Shown piece by piece: positions 16,546 through 23,410 of a DNA stretch of 64,000 nt. The position numbers and the translations under genes were made by a program. Every line of letters starts with the position of its first letter. Within the stretch, counting starts at the first letter, position 1. The notes under the pieces were generated by a model that saw only the letters and a program-made list of their open reading frames with translations, had not been told where the DNA came from and ran no database searches. The DNA comes from Paraburkholderia megapolitana (lineage in GTDB: Bacteria; Pseudomonadota; Gammaproteobacteria; Burkholderiales; Burkholderiaceae): NCBI RefSeq assembly GCF_007556815.1, contig NZ_CP041743.1, positions 2,949,001 to 3,013,000 of the forward strand. Reading direction: 5' to 3'.

Positions 16546-17580
16546 TCACGCGGCGCGGCCTTCGAATCCCAGCAGCACGTTCACGGCATTCGTGCCGATC
16601 TCGTCGACCATATAGCCGCCTTCCATCACGAACAGCGTCGGCATGCCGAGACGCGCGATCGCTTCGCCAAGACGGATGAAGTCGTTGCTTTTCAGCGCGA
16701 AGTGGCTGATCGGATCGCCTTCGAACGTATCGACGCCGAGCGATACGACCAGCACGTCCGGCGCATAGGCCGTCAAGCGCTTGCCCGCATCGCCGAGTGC
16801 ATGGCTGTAGCGCGGCCAGTCGGTCCCTTCGGGCAGCGGATAGTTGGCGTTGAAACCGAGCCCAACGCCGCGGCCCTCTTCATCGGCGAAACCCGAGAAA
16901 TACGGAAACGACACACGCGGATCGCCGTGCAGCGAGACGAACAGCGCATCGGCGCGCTCGTAGAAAATGTCCTGCGTGCCGTTGCCGTGATGAAAATCGA
17001 CGTCGAGTACGGCGACCCGTCGCGCGCCGTGGGCGAGGCAGCGTTGTGCCGCGATCGCTGCGTTGTTCAGGTAGCAGTAGCCGCCCATGTATTCGCGCGC
17101 CGCATGATGTCCGGGCGGCCGGCACAACGCGAACGCCGCGCGTGCGCCGGCCAGCACGACATCGACACCGGTCAGCGCGACGTTTGCGCTACTGCACACG
17201 GCTTCCCATGTATGGGCGCCGATCGGCGAACCGGCATCCATGGCGTAGTAACCGAGTTTACCGTCGATAAACGAAGGCTCGATATCGTCGCGTAACGTAC
17301 GCACCGGCCAGACAAGTGGCAGCGCATCGTGCTTGCGGCCCGTTGCGGACCATTCGGCCCACGCCGTTTCGAGAAAATGCACGTAGCGGTCGCTGTGCGC
17401 GCCGACGTAGTGCGAGCGGTCGTAGTGCGTCTCGCCGATCACCTCGCCGAGTCCGGCTGCGCGCACGCGTGCGACCACGGTGTCGGCGCGCTGCGGGTTT
17501 TCGAAGGATCGGGCGATCAGGCCATCTTTCAGCTCGATGCCGTAGTGCAAACGATGAGACTCGCTGAATACAGTAAGCAT
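16546..17580 (-). CDS. Histone deacetylase family protein, acetylpolyamine amidohydrolase-like
   Basis: A 344-aa arginase/deacetylase-fold protein. The active-site signatures are ALCRPPGHHAA (catalytic His-His pair), VAVLDVDFHHGNGTQDIFY (Zn ligands Asp and His) and LVVSLGVDTFEGDP (third Zn ligand Asp), with a final VMEGGYMVDEIG. Length and motifs fit bacterial acetylpolyamine amidohydrolases, which deacetylate N-acetylated putrescine, cadaverine or spermidine. Together with the downstream cyclodeaminase and binding protein this suggests a polyamine/ornithine salvage operon. It is divergent from an Lrp/AsnC regulator gene 120 bp away, its probable controller. Confidence 0.87.
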   Translation of the reverse strand: MLTVFSESHRLHYGIELKDGLIARSFENPQRADTVVARVRAAGLGEVIGETHYDRSHYVGAHSDRYVHFLETAWAEWSATGRKHDALPLVWPVRTLRDDIEPSFIDGKLGYYAMDAGSPIGAHTWEAVCSSANVALTGVDVVLAGARAAFALCRPPGHHAAREYMGGYCYLNNAAIAAQRCLAHGARRVAVLDVDFHHGNGTQDIFYERADALFVSLHGDPRVSFPYFSGFADEEGRGVGLGFNANYPLPEGTDWPRYSHALGDAGKRLTAYAPDVLVVSLGVDTFEGDPISHFALKSNDFIRLGEAIARLGMPTLFVMEGGYMVDEIGTNAVNVLLGFEGRAA

Positions 17581-17700
17581 GACGGGTTGGGTCCATACAG
17601 AGTTCAGCGAACAGTGTATCGACCCCGTGGGGCATTTAATTTGCTTTTCGATCTACTCAAACCTACACTTCCCGCACAAACAAACTACTAAATTTGATAT
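17581..17700. promoter_or_regulatory. Divergent promoter region, Lrp-type gene / deacetylase operon
   Basis: This 120-bp spacer has an AT-rich half (17630-17700) containing TTTAATTTGC and CTAAATTTGATATATG runs, as expected for Lrp/AsnC operators. No Shine-Dalgarno is visible before the regulator ATG at 17701. Specific boxes could not be defined by eye. Confidence 0.45.
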
Positions 17701-18213
17701 ATGAGAACGAATCGCCCTAAACCGGAACTCGACGCAACCGATCGCGCGATGCTGCGTTTATTGCAGGAGGACGGCGGGCTGTCGAACGCCGCGTTGAGCG
17801 AGCGTCTCGCGCTGAGCGTGACGCCGTGCTGGAGAAGACGAAAGCGTCTCGAAGACGAAGGCGTGATTCGCGACTACCAGGCGAATCTGGATCGGCGCCA
17901 GCTCGGGTTCGACGTGCTCGCGTTCGTGTTCGTGCGCTTTCTGTCGCATGGCGACAATGCACCGGACCGCTTCGAGAAAGCGGTCGCGAAACTGCCGGAG
18001 GTGCTGTCGTGCCACAAGGTCACCGGCGACGCCGATTATCTGCTGCAGGTGCTGGCCAGCGATCTCGATAGCTACGGCGATTTCATCGAGCGTGTGTTGC
18101 GCAAGCAACCTGGCGTCGCGTCGATACAGTCGAGTCTCGCGCTGCGCGAGGTGAAGTCGACGAGTCATATTCCGGTGCCTGAGGATCTGGAGCAGCCGGT
18201 GAAGCGGCGCTGA
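17701..18213 (+). CDS. Lrp/AsnC-family transcriptional regulator
   Basis: A 170-aa regulator with an N-terminal HTH (LDATDRAMLRLLQEDGGLSN, then LSERLALSVTPCWRRRKRLEDEGVI) and a C-terminal RAM/AsnC ligand-binding domain (LPEVLSCHKVTGDADYLLQVLASDLDSYGDFIERVL). Lrp-type proteins sense amino acids or related effectors. Placement opposite the deacetylase-cyclodeaminase-binding protein operon makes that operon its likely target. Its last 22 nt, including the stop codon, are part of a 26-bp sequence repeated after the adjacent yhcG-like gene. Confidence 0.92.
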   Translation: MRTNRPKPELDATDRAMLRLLQEDGGLSNAALSERLALSVTPCWRRRKRLEDEGVIRDYQANLDRRQLGFDVLAFVFVRFLSHGDNAPDRFEKAVAKLPEVLSCHKVTGDADYLLQVLASDLDSYGDFIERVLRKQPGVASIQSSLALREVKSTSHIPVPEDLEQPVKRR

Positions 18214-18217
18214 TGAG
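18192..18217 (+). repeat. Left copy of 26-bp direct repeat flanking the DUF1016 gene
   Basis: This 26-nt stretch covers the last codons and stop of the Lrp-type gene and 4 nt beyond. It matches 19404-19429 at 24 of 26 positions in direct orientation (differences T/C and G/A). The two copies bracket the YhcG-like gene exactly, suggesting an insertion that duplicated the gene end. Confidence 0.7.
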
Positions 18218-18318
18218 TGGATGGTGACAGGTTCTTGACGACGGATTGTCTCTGCGCTGCGGAGACCATTCGGCCAGGTTTCTCCTTCTGCCATCCCTCG
18301 GTAAGGTGGTCTTTCCCC

Positions 18319-19389
18319 ATGGACCGTGCGATCAGGCACGCTGGCTTTGGCAAGATGACCGATCTTTTTCCTTCAACCCTGCTCGACGATGTGCGGCGCC
18401 TCATTAACACCGCGCGATCGCGGGCCGCTGCGGCGGTCAACGCGGAACTATCGCTGCTCTACTGGCAGATCGGCCACCGGGTGCGCGTGAACATTCTGCG
18501 GAATGCGCGCGCCGGCTACGGCGATGCAACCGTGGCCGGGCTCGCTGAACGCCTGACAGCAGAGTACGGCCGCGGCTGGAGCGAGCGCCAGTTGCGACAC
18601 TGTGTTCGCCTGGCCGAGGTGTTTCAGGATGAACCAATTCTCTCCGCAGTGCGGAGAGAATTGAGCTGGACCCATCTAAAAACGTTGATTTACATCGACG
18701 ATCCGCTGAAACGGGACTTTTACATCGAGTTGTGTCGTGCCGAACGCTGGTCGTCGCGCCAGCTACTGGAACGTGTCAACTCGTTGCTGTTTGAGCGCAG
18801 CGCGCTTTCGCGCAAGCCGGAAGACACAATCCGGCACGAGCTTTCGCTGTTACGCAGTGAACAGCCCACCCCGCCCGACGTCGTGTTGAAAGATCCCTAT
18901 GTGCTCGACTTTCTCGGGCTGAGCGACCGCTACCTCGAAGGCGATCTCGAAAACGCCATCCTGCGCGAAATGGAGCAGTTCCTGCTGGAGTTGGGTGCGG
19001 GCTTTACGTTCGTCGCCCGCCAGAAACGCCTGCAGATCGACAACGACGATTTCTATATCGACCTGCTGTTCTACAACCGCAAGTTGAAACGGCTTGTTGC
19101 CGTCGAGTTGAAACTCGACGCCTTCAAGGCTGAATACAAAAGCCAGATGGAACTCTATCTGCGCTGGCTCACCCGCCACGAGCAGGAACGCGACGAACTC
19201 CCGCCGATCGGCATCATCCTCTGCGCGGGAAAGAAGCAGGAGCAGATCGAACTTCTGGAGCTGGGCAAGAGCGGAATCCACGTCGCGGAATATCTGACCG
19301 TACTGCCGTCTCGCGAAATCTTGCAGGAAAAGCTGCATCAGTCGATCGCAACCGCGCGTGCTCGCCTTGGGAGCAAAGAAGAAGCGTAA
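18319..19389 (+). CDS. YhcG/DUF1016 family PD-(D/E)XK nuclease-domain protein
   Basis: A 356-aa protein with an N-terminal DUF1016_N winged-helix region (ELSLLYWQIGHRVRVNIL, GRGWSERQLRHCVRLAEVF, LSWTHLKTLIYIDDPLKRDFY) and a C-terminal restriction-like domain. The nuclease motif is seen as DDFYIDLLFYNRKLKRLVAVELKLDAFK, giving Asp and Glu-x-Lys. Members accompany mobile elements and restriction systems; the biochemical role is unproven. I used the ATG at 18319, with AAGGTGG upstream; ATG 18355 is an alternative. Imperfect 26-bp direct repeats on both sides mark it as a recent insertion behind the Lrp-type gene. Confidence 0.87.
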   Translation: MDRAIRHAGFGKMTDLFPSTLLDDVRRLINTARSRAAAAVNAELSLLYWQIGHRVRVNILRNARAGYGDATVAGLAERLTAEYGRGWSERQLRHCVRLAEVFQDEPILSAVRRELSWTHLKTLIYIDDPLKRDFYIELCRAERWSSRQLLERVNSLLFERSALSRKPEDTIRHELSLLRSEQPTPPDVVLKDPYVLDFLGLSDRYLEGDLENAILREMEQFLLELGAGFTFVARQKRLQIDNDDFYIDLLFYNRKLKRLVAVELKLDAFKAEYKSQMELYLRWLTRHEQERDELPPIGIILCAGKKQEQIELLELGKSGIHVAEYLTVLPSREILQEKLHQSIATARARLGSKEEA

Positions 19390-19403
19390 AGATTCTTTCA
19401 TGC

Positions 19404-19429
19404 GCAGCCGGCGAAGCGGCGCTAATGAG
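19404..19429 (+). repeat. Right copy of 26-bp direct repeat
   Basis: This copy matches 18192-18217 at 24 of 26 positions and lies 14 nt after the yhcG-like stop. It is non-coding here: it reproduces the Lrp-type gene's C-terminal codons and stop out of context, which points to duplication of a target or recombination site. Confidence 0.7.
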
Positions 19430-19433
19430 ACGG

Positions 19434-19448
19434 TCTAATCTGATTAGA
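19434..19448. promoter_or_regulatory. Perfect 15-bp palindrome TCTAATC-T-GATTAGA, candidate operator
   Basis: Two perfect 7-bp arms lie around one central base, 125 nt upstream of the GST gene and just outside the right repeat copy. The AT-rich arms stand out from the GC-rich surroundings and resemble a dimeric HTH regulator site. The cognate regulator is unknown; none of the neighbours is an obvious candidate. Confidence 0.55.
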
Positions 19449-19573
19449 AACCGCTCTTCGATAAGAAAAGTAGCCAAGAGATGTCGATTTAGCCCGATCT
19501 CGAACGTCGACCAGGTATGCGCCGGGTTGTGTATCCGGCACCTGACAAGACATCAAACAAAGGAGAAGTCAGC

Positions 19574-20239
19574 ATGCCCCCTCCACTGCTCCCCGTTATC
19601 ACCGCCTTTGAACGGTCGCCCGATCGCGGCAAGGGACTCGCACGTGACATGCGGGTTCGCTGGGCGCTTGAAGAAGCGGGCCAGCCTTACGAGGTTCGTC
19701 TGGTGTCGTTCAGTGCAATGAAAGAACCCGCGCATCGAGCGATTCATCCATTTGGGCAGATCCCGACCTACGAAGAAGGCACGCTTGCGCTGTTCGAGTC
19801 GGGGGCGATCGTGTTTCATATTGCAGAGTCCCATACCGGCCTGCTACCCGACGACGCGCACGCCCGGGCACGCGCGATCACATGGATGTTTGCCGCGCTC
19901 AACACGGTTGAGCCGACTATCCTCGATCTCCAGACCGTCAAGTTTCTGGAGCGCGACAAGCCGTGGTACGAGGAGCGCCTGCTGATGGTCCTGGATCGCA
20001 TCCGTGGCCGGCTAGGCGAGCTGTCCGATCGCCTTGGCAGTGCCGACTGGCTCGATGGTGCGTTCAGCGTGGGCGACCTGATGATGATCGCGGTGCTACT
20101 CCGGTTGAAACCATCGGGCCTGCTCGACGAATTTCCGAAGCTCTTCGCCTATGTCGCCCGCGGCGAAGCGCGCCCCGCGTACCAGCGCGCTTTCGCCGCT
20201 CAACTGGCGGTTTTCAACGCCCAGCTGCCGACCGGCTGA
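19574..20239 (+). CDS. Glutathione S-transferase family protein
   Basis: A 221-aa protein. The N-terminal thioredoxin-like domain contains VRWALEEAGQPYEVRLVSF, the cis-Pro region FGQIPTYEEGTLALFESGAIVFHIAE, and a helical C-terminal domain ending LADWLDG-like (SADWLDGAFSVGDLMMIAVLLRL), as in GSTs. AAAGGAG 8 nt before the ATG fixes the start. The role is probably detoxification or redox; the subclass cannot be fixed. The palindromic site at 19434-19448 may regulate it. Confidence 0.87.
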   Translation: MPPPLLPVITAFERSPDRGKGLARDMRVRWALEEAGQPYEVRLVSFSAMKEPAHRAIHPFGQIPTYEEGTLALFESGAIVFHIAESHTGLLPDDAHARARAITWMFAALNTVEPTILDLQTVKFLERDKPWYEERLLMVLDRIRGRLGELSDRLGSADWLDGAFSVGDLMMIAVLLRLKPSGLLDEFPKLFAYVARGEARPAYQRAFAAQLAVFNAQLPTG

Positions 20240-20290
20240 TGTAGCGGCTCTGCACAATCTGCCGGATTCGTGGCGGTCGCCCATATTTAT

Positions 20291-20362
20291 ACCCGGATTT
20301 AATTGACAATGTTTTCACCCGGATATAAATTAGCTCATCGCCACCTGGCCCGAGGACAGGTG
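20291..20362 (+). promoter_or_regulatory. Strong sigma70 promoter with overlapping direct repeats, upstream of carotenoid oxygenase
   Basis: A consensus -35 TTGACA at 20303-20308 and TAAATT at 20326-20331 are 17 nt apart. The direct repeats ACCCGGATTTAA (20291-20302) and ACCCGGATATAA (20317-20328) overlap the promoter elements with 26-bp spacing, a layout expected for a repressor or activator site. In the presumed 5' leader, CACCTG (20342-20347) and CAGGTG (20357-20362) form an inverted repeat. Confidence 0.6.
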
Positions 20363-20439
20363 CGATCACGCAATCGCGCCCGCTTTTGGCGCTGGTGACG
20401 ATGTGTGCCCTACGACGCCCGGATAGAAGGACTACCAAC

Positions 20440-21789
20440 ATGACCACACTCGACTTGAATTCCGGCGCCGGAGCGGCCGTGCCCGATGAAGTCGACCTTA
20501 TCGATCTTCCCGTCACAGGAGCGATTCCGCAGGATCTCAACGGTGTGCTGCTACGCAACGGACCCAACCCTCTGCGTGGCCGCTTCAAGGGAAACGACGT
20601 GCTGGACTGGTGGCCCGAAGATGCCATGCTGCATGCCATCTCGTTGCACGACGGCCACGCAACGGGTTACAGGAATCGCTGGGCTCGTACAAAACGGTGG
20701 GCTGACGTATATAACCCCGATGCCTCACCGACCCTGCTCGATACGAATCCGAACGTGAATGTGCTCTTCCACGCGGGCGAAATACTGGCATTGTCTGAGG
20801 GCGGCCCTCCACTTGCCATGACAGCTGAACTCGAAACACTCGGCGCAACCCGTTGTCATCCTGGGCTGGCAAACGGCATGACGGCCCATCCGAAAATCGA
20901 CCCGGAAACGGGTGAACTGATGAGCTTTCGCGCTGACTGGAAGAAGCCGTTTTTGCGCTATGCCGTGACGGACGCGAGCGGTATGCCGGGTGTCGACATC
21001 GAGATCGAGATGTCGTCGCCCTCGATGATGCACGACATGGCAATCACTGCTACCCGCAGTATCTTTCTTGATCTTAATGTCGGGTACGACTTCTCGATGC
21101 TGTCGAGAGGATATCGAATGCCATTGCGTTGGCGCGACGACCATCAGGCGAGGCTCGGGATCATGCCTCGCCATGGCGGCGAGCTGCGCTGGTTTGACAT
21201 AGCGCCGTGCTTTATCCAGCACGTGCTGAATGCGTACGACGCCGACGAGGCGACCGTTGTGCTGGATGCGATTCGATATCCCCGATATTTTCGTCTCGCT
21301 GATGGAGGGTCAACATTCGAGACCGCTCCATTGGGCATTCCGTGGCGCTACGTCATCGACCTCGACAACGGAACCGTGGCGGAAAGACAAATCGCGGATA
21401 TCCATATCGAACTGCCTCGCATCAACGAAGGACGAACCGGCCGTCCCTATCGATTTTTCTATGCCGCAGAACAACCGACCAATACCGAATTTCGCGGTGT
21501 CGTTCGCTATGATCTCGAGTCCGGTTCACTACAGCGATATAGCGTTCCCGAAGGTGACCAGAACAGCGAACCGGTCTTCGTGGCGCGCCCCGGCGCCTCT
21601 GTCGAAGACGATGGCTGGCTGCTCGTATGTGTCTATCGCCAGGCAACGGATACCAGTGATCTGGTCATTCTCGACGGCAAGAATATAGACAACGCTCCGA
21701 TCGCAACGGTACATCTGCCCAGGCGAATTCCCGCTGGATTTCATGGGGCCTGGTTACCCAATGATTACCAGGTCGCTGCACCCAGTTGA
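20440..21789 (+). CDS. Carotenoid cleavage oxygenase (RPE65 family)
   Basis: A 449-aa protein of the retinal pigment epithelial membrane protein / carotenoid oxygenase family. The four Fe(II)-ligating histidines can be placed: NGMTAHPKIDPETGEL, PSMMHDMAIT, CFIQHVLNAYD and the near-C-terminal GFHGAW. The family cleaves carotenoids, apocarotenoids or lignostilbene-type double bonds with O2. AAGGA upstream supports the ATG at 20440 rather than 20386. No carotenoid synthesis genes are in the window, so a plant-derived or stilbene substrate is equally possible. A near-consensus promoter with direct repeats precedes it. Confidence 0.9.
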   Translation: MTTLDLNSGAGAAVPDEVDLIDLPVTGAIPQDLNGVLLRNGPNPLRGRFKGNDVLDWWPEDAMLHAISLHDGHATGYRNRWARTKRWADVYNPDASPTLLDTNPNVNVLFHAGEILALSEGGPPLAMTAELETLGATRCHPGLANGMTAHPKIDPETGELMSFRADWKKPFLRYAVTDASGMPGVDIEIEMSSPSMMHDMAITATRSIFLDLNVGYDFSMLSRGYRMPLRWRDDHQARLGIMPRHGGELRWFDIAPCFIQHVLNAYDADEATVVLDAIRYPRYFRLADGGSTFETAPLGIPWRYVIDLDNGTVAERQIADIHIELPRINEGRTGRPYRFFYAAEQPTNTEFRGVVRYDLESGSLQRYSVPEGDQNSEPVFVARPGASVEDDGWLLVCVYRQATDTSDLVILDGKNIDNAPIATVHLPRRIPAGFHGAWLPNDYQVAAPS

Positions 21790-21826
21790 ACGAATTTCGC
21801 CGTCCCTCGGTAGTGACGAAGCACAG

Positions 21827-22210
21827 TCAGTTCACAGCATCGGCGTCGGTGCATGCGCGCCAGACCTGCGCCACGACCGGGTCTGCCGGATTCGTGGTGG
21901 TCGCATCGAGGAACAGGTTCGACGGCTGCAACTGTGCGGCGGACCATGTCTGCCCGACGACGAAGCGCTTCGCGATGCGGCGTGCCTTGCGGGCAAACGT
22001 CACCCGTTCGAGCCAGCCCGCATCGAGCGCGTGGCGCGCGAGCCAGATGCGCGCGGATTCGACCAGCTGCGCATCCGTTGATGGTGTGTCGTGAAGTACG
22101 ACTGCCGCCAGTTCGCTCACGGCCAGATAGCACAGCAAGGCTGCTGTGGAATGGGCGCTGAGTTCATCGGCAGACGGTAGCTTGCCGGGTTCATTTGCAT
22201 CCGGAGTCAC
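21827..22210 (-). CDS. Hypothetical protein next to the mutasome locus
   Basis: I do not recognise this 127-aa protein. It starts at GTG 22210, 10 nt after the stop of the small secreted-protein gene, in a likely two-gene operon. It is rich in Ala and Leu with predicted helices (AALLCYLAVSELAAVVLHDT, ESARIWLARHALDAGWLERVTFARKARRIAKRF) and has no signal peptide or membrane segment. The frame runs further upstream to 22285, but that stretch overlaps the preceding gene. Codon use looks genuine. Co-transcription with a gene divergent from imuA could place it under SOS control, which is speculative. Confidence 0.55.
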   Translation of the reverse strand: MTPDANEPGKLPSADELSAHSTAALLCYLAVSELAAVVLHDTPSTDAQLVESARIWLARHALDAGWLERVTFARKARRIAKRFVVGQTWSAAQLQPSNLFLDATTTNPADPVVAQVWRACTDADAVN

Positions 22211-22220
22211 GGGCACTCGC

Positions 22221-22529
22221 TCAGACCTGCAGGACACGGCCGTCCGGGCCGATCTTGCGGGGCAGCATGGGGATGGCAGGCACACCGCGCTTCTTCGGCG
22301 ACTGCGCCAACGCCTGCGCGGATTCGCCGGGCAGCGTGGGCTCGGTCACCCGTTTGGCCAGACGCGGCACCGACACACCGGCATGCGACCGCGTACTGCG
22401 AGAAACACGCGGCACAGGCGGATGCGCACGCGCCTCCGGCGGATTCCAGATTTCGATGTAGGTCTCCGCATGAGCGACCGAAGCCGCGCCGAAGAGTAGC
22501 GTTGTCAGCGCGATAGTGCGGACATACAT
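22221..22529 (-). CDS. Small secreted hypothetical protein divergent from imuA
   Basis: A 102-aa protein with a clear Sec signal peptide (MYVRTIALTTLLFGAASVAHA, cleaved before ETY) and a short, basic, proline-rich mature part (ETYIEIWNPPEARAHPPVPRV). GGAGAG lies before the ATG at 22529. No domain was recognised. The gene shares its 131-bp upstream region, including the LexA box at 22626-22641, with imuA. Confidence 0.7.
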   Translation of the reverse strand: MYVRTIALTTLLFGAASVAHAETYIEIWNPPEARAHPPVPRVSRSTRSHAGVSVPRLAKRVTEPTLPGESAQALAQSPKKRGVPAIPMLPRKIGPDGRVLQV

Positions 22530-22625
22530 GATTCGCTCTCCATTACCTTGTGTCGTGCAATTCCTGCTGACCTGGATGAGTGCCGGAAAGTAGCCGTTTG
22601 CCGTTCCGGTTTTCGGTGTAGGATA

Positions 22626-22641
22626 CTGTACATATATACAG
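22626..22641. promoter_or_regulatory. LexA (SOS) box upstream of imuA
   Basis: CTGTACATATATACAG matches the proteobacterial SOS consensus CTGT-N8-ACAG perfectly, and is symmetric as ACTGTA-N6-TACAGT. It lies 20 nt before the imuA ATG and 97 nt before the divergent small secreted gene. A TAGGAT -10-like element at 22619-22624 directly precedes it. LexA repression of imuA-imuB-dnaE2 is well established in proteobacteria. Confidence 0.92.
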
Positions 22642-22660
22642 TGATTTTTGCAATCAGCCG

Positions 22661-23410
22661 ATGCCCTCTTCTCCGTCCGCGTTCGCGTCTCACCCGGAAG
22701 ACCTGCATCCGTCGCTCTGGCGGGCGTCGCAGCTCGCGCGTCACCATGCGCGCACGCTCGACACCGGCTACGCCGCACTCTCCGCGGAACTACCCGGCGG
22801 CGGCTGGCCGGTCGGCGCGCTCATCGACCTGCTGGTTCAGCAGGCGGGCGTCGGCGAAATGCGGTTGCTGGCGCCGGCGCTCGGTGCGACCGGCGGCATC
22901 GGCGGTACTGGCGGTACCAGCAACAAACGCCCCATCGCGCTGGTCCAGCCGCCGCACGTTCCGAACGGCCCCGGGCTCGACTATATCGGCGTGCCGCTCA
23001 GCCGGCTGATGCTGGTCAAAGCGGCGAAAACCGTCGACGCGCTCTGGGCCGCCGAACAGATCCTGCGCGCCGGCAGTTGCGGCGCGTTGCTGTTCTGGGG
23101 GCAGCACGTGCAGACGTCGTCGCTGCGGCGGCTGCATCTCGCCGCGCAGTCGTCGGACACGCTCTTCGTGATGATCCGGCCGCTGGCGGCCGCGAAAGAC
23201 GCTTCGCCCGCGTTGCTGCGGCTGGCCCTGCGCGCTTGCGGCGATGGCCTCAGCGTCGACATCGTCAAGCGACGAGGTCCGTTGCGCACCGAACCTCTGT
23301 CGCTTCCCCTTCAACCCACACCGGTACTGTTTTCCCGTCATGCGCGTACTGCTCGCCGTCCACTTGCCCCGGTTGCAGCTCGAGGTCTTCAGGCCGAAGT
23401 GGCTGCCTGA
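22661..23410 (+). CDS. imuA: ImuA, SOS mutasome RecA-like protein
   Basis: A 249-aa protein of the ImuA/SulA-RecA-like family. It opens with HPSLWRASQLARHHARTLDTGYAALSAELPGGGWPVGALIDLLVQQAGVGE, the degenerate RecA-like start typical of ImuA, followed by RRLHLAAQSSDTLFVMIRPLAAAKDASPALLRL. ImuA works with ImuB and DnaE2 in damage-induced mutagenesis, probably by binding RecA. A LexA box lies 20 nt upstream. Its 3' end overlaps the imuB start by 71 nt in another frame. No strong Shine-Dalgarno is seen before the ATG. Confidence 0.9.
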   Translation: MPSSPSAFASHPEDLHPSLWRASQLARHHARTLDTGYAALSAELPGGGWPVGALIDLLVQQAGVGEMRLLAPALGATGGIGGTGGTSNKRPIALVQPPHVPNGPGLDYIGVPLSRLMLVKAAKTVDALWAAEQILRAGSCGALLFWGQHVQTSSLRRLHLAAQSSDTLFVMIRPLAAAKDASPALLRLALRACGDGLSVDIVKRRGPLRTEPLSLPLQPTPVLFSRHARTARRPLAPVAARGLQAEVAA

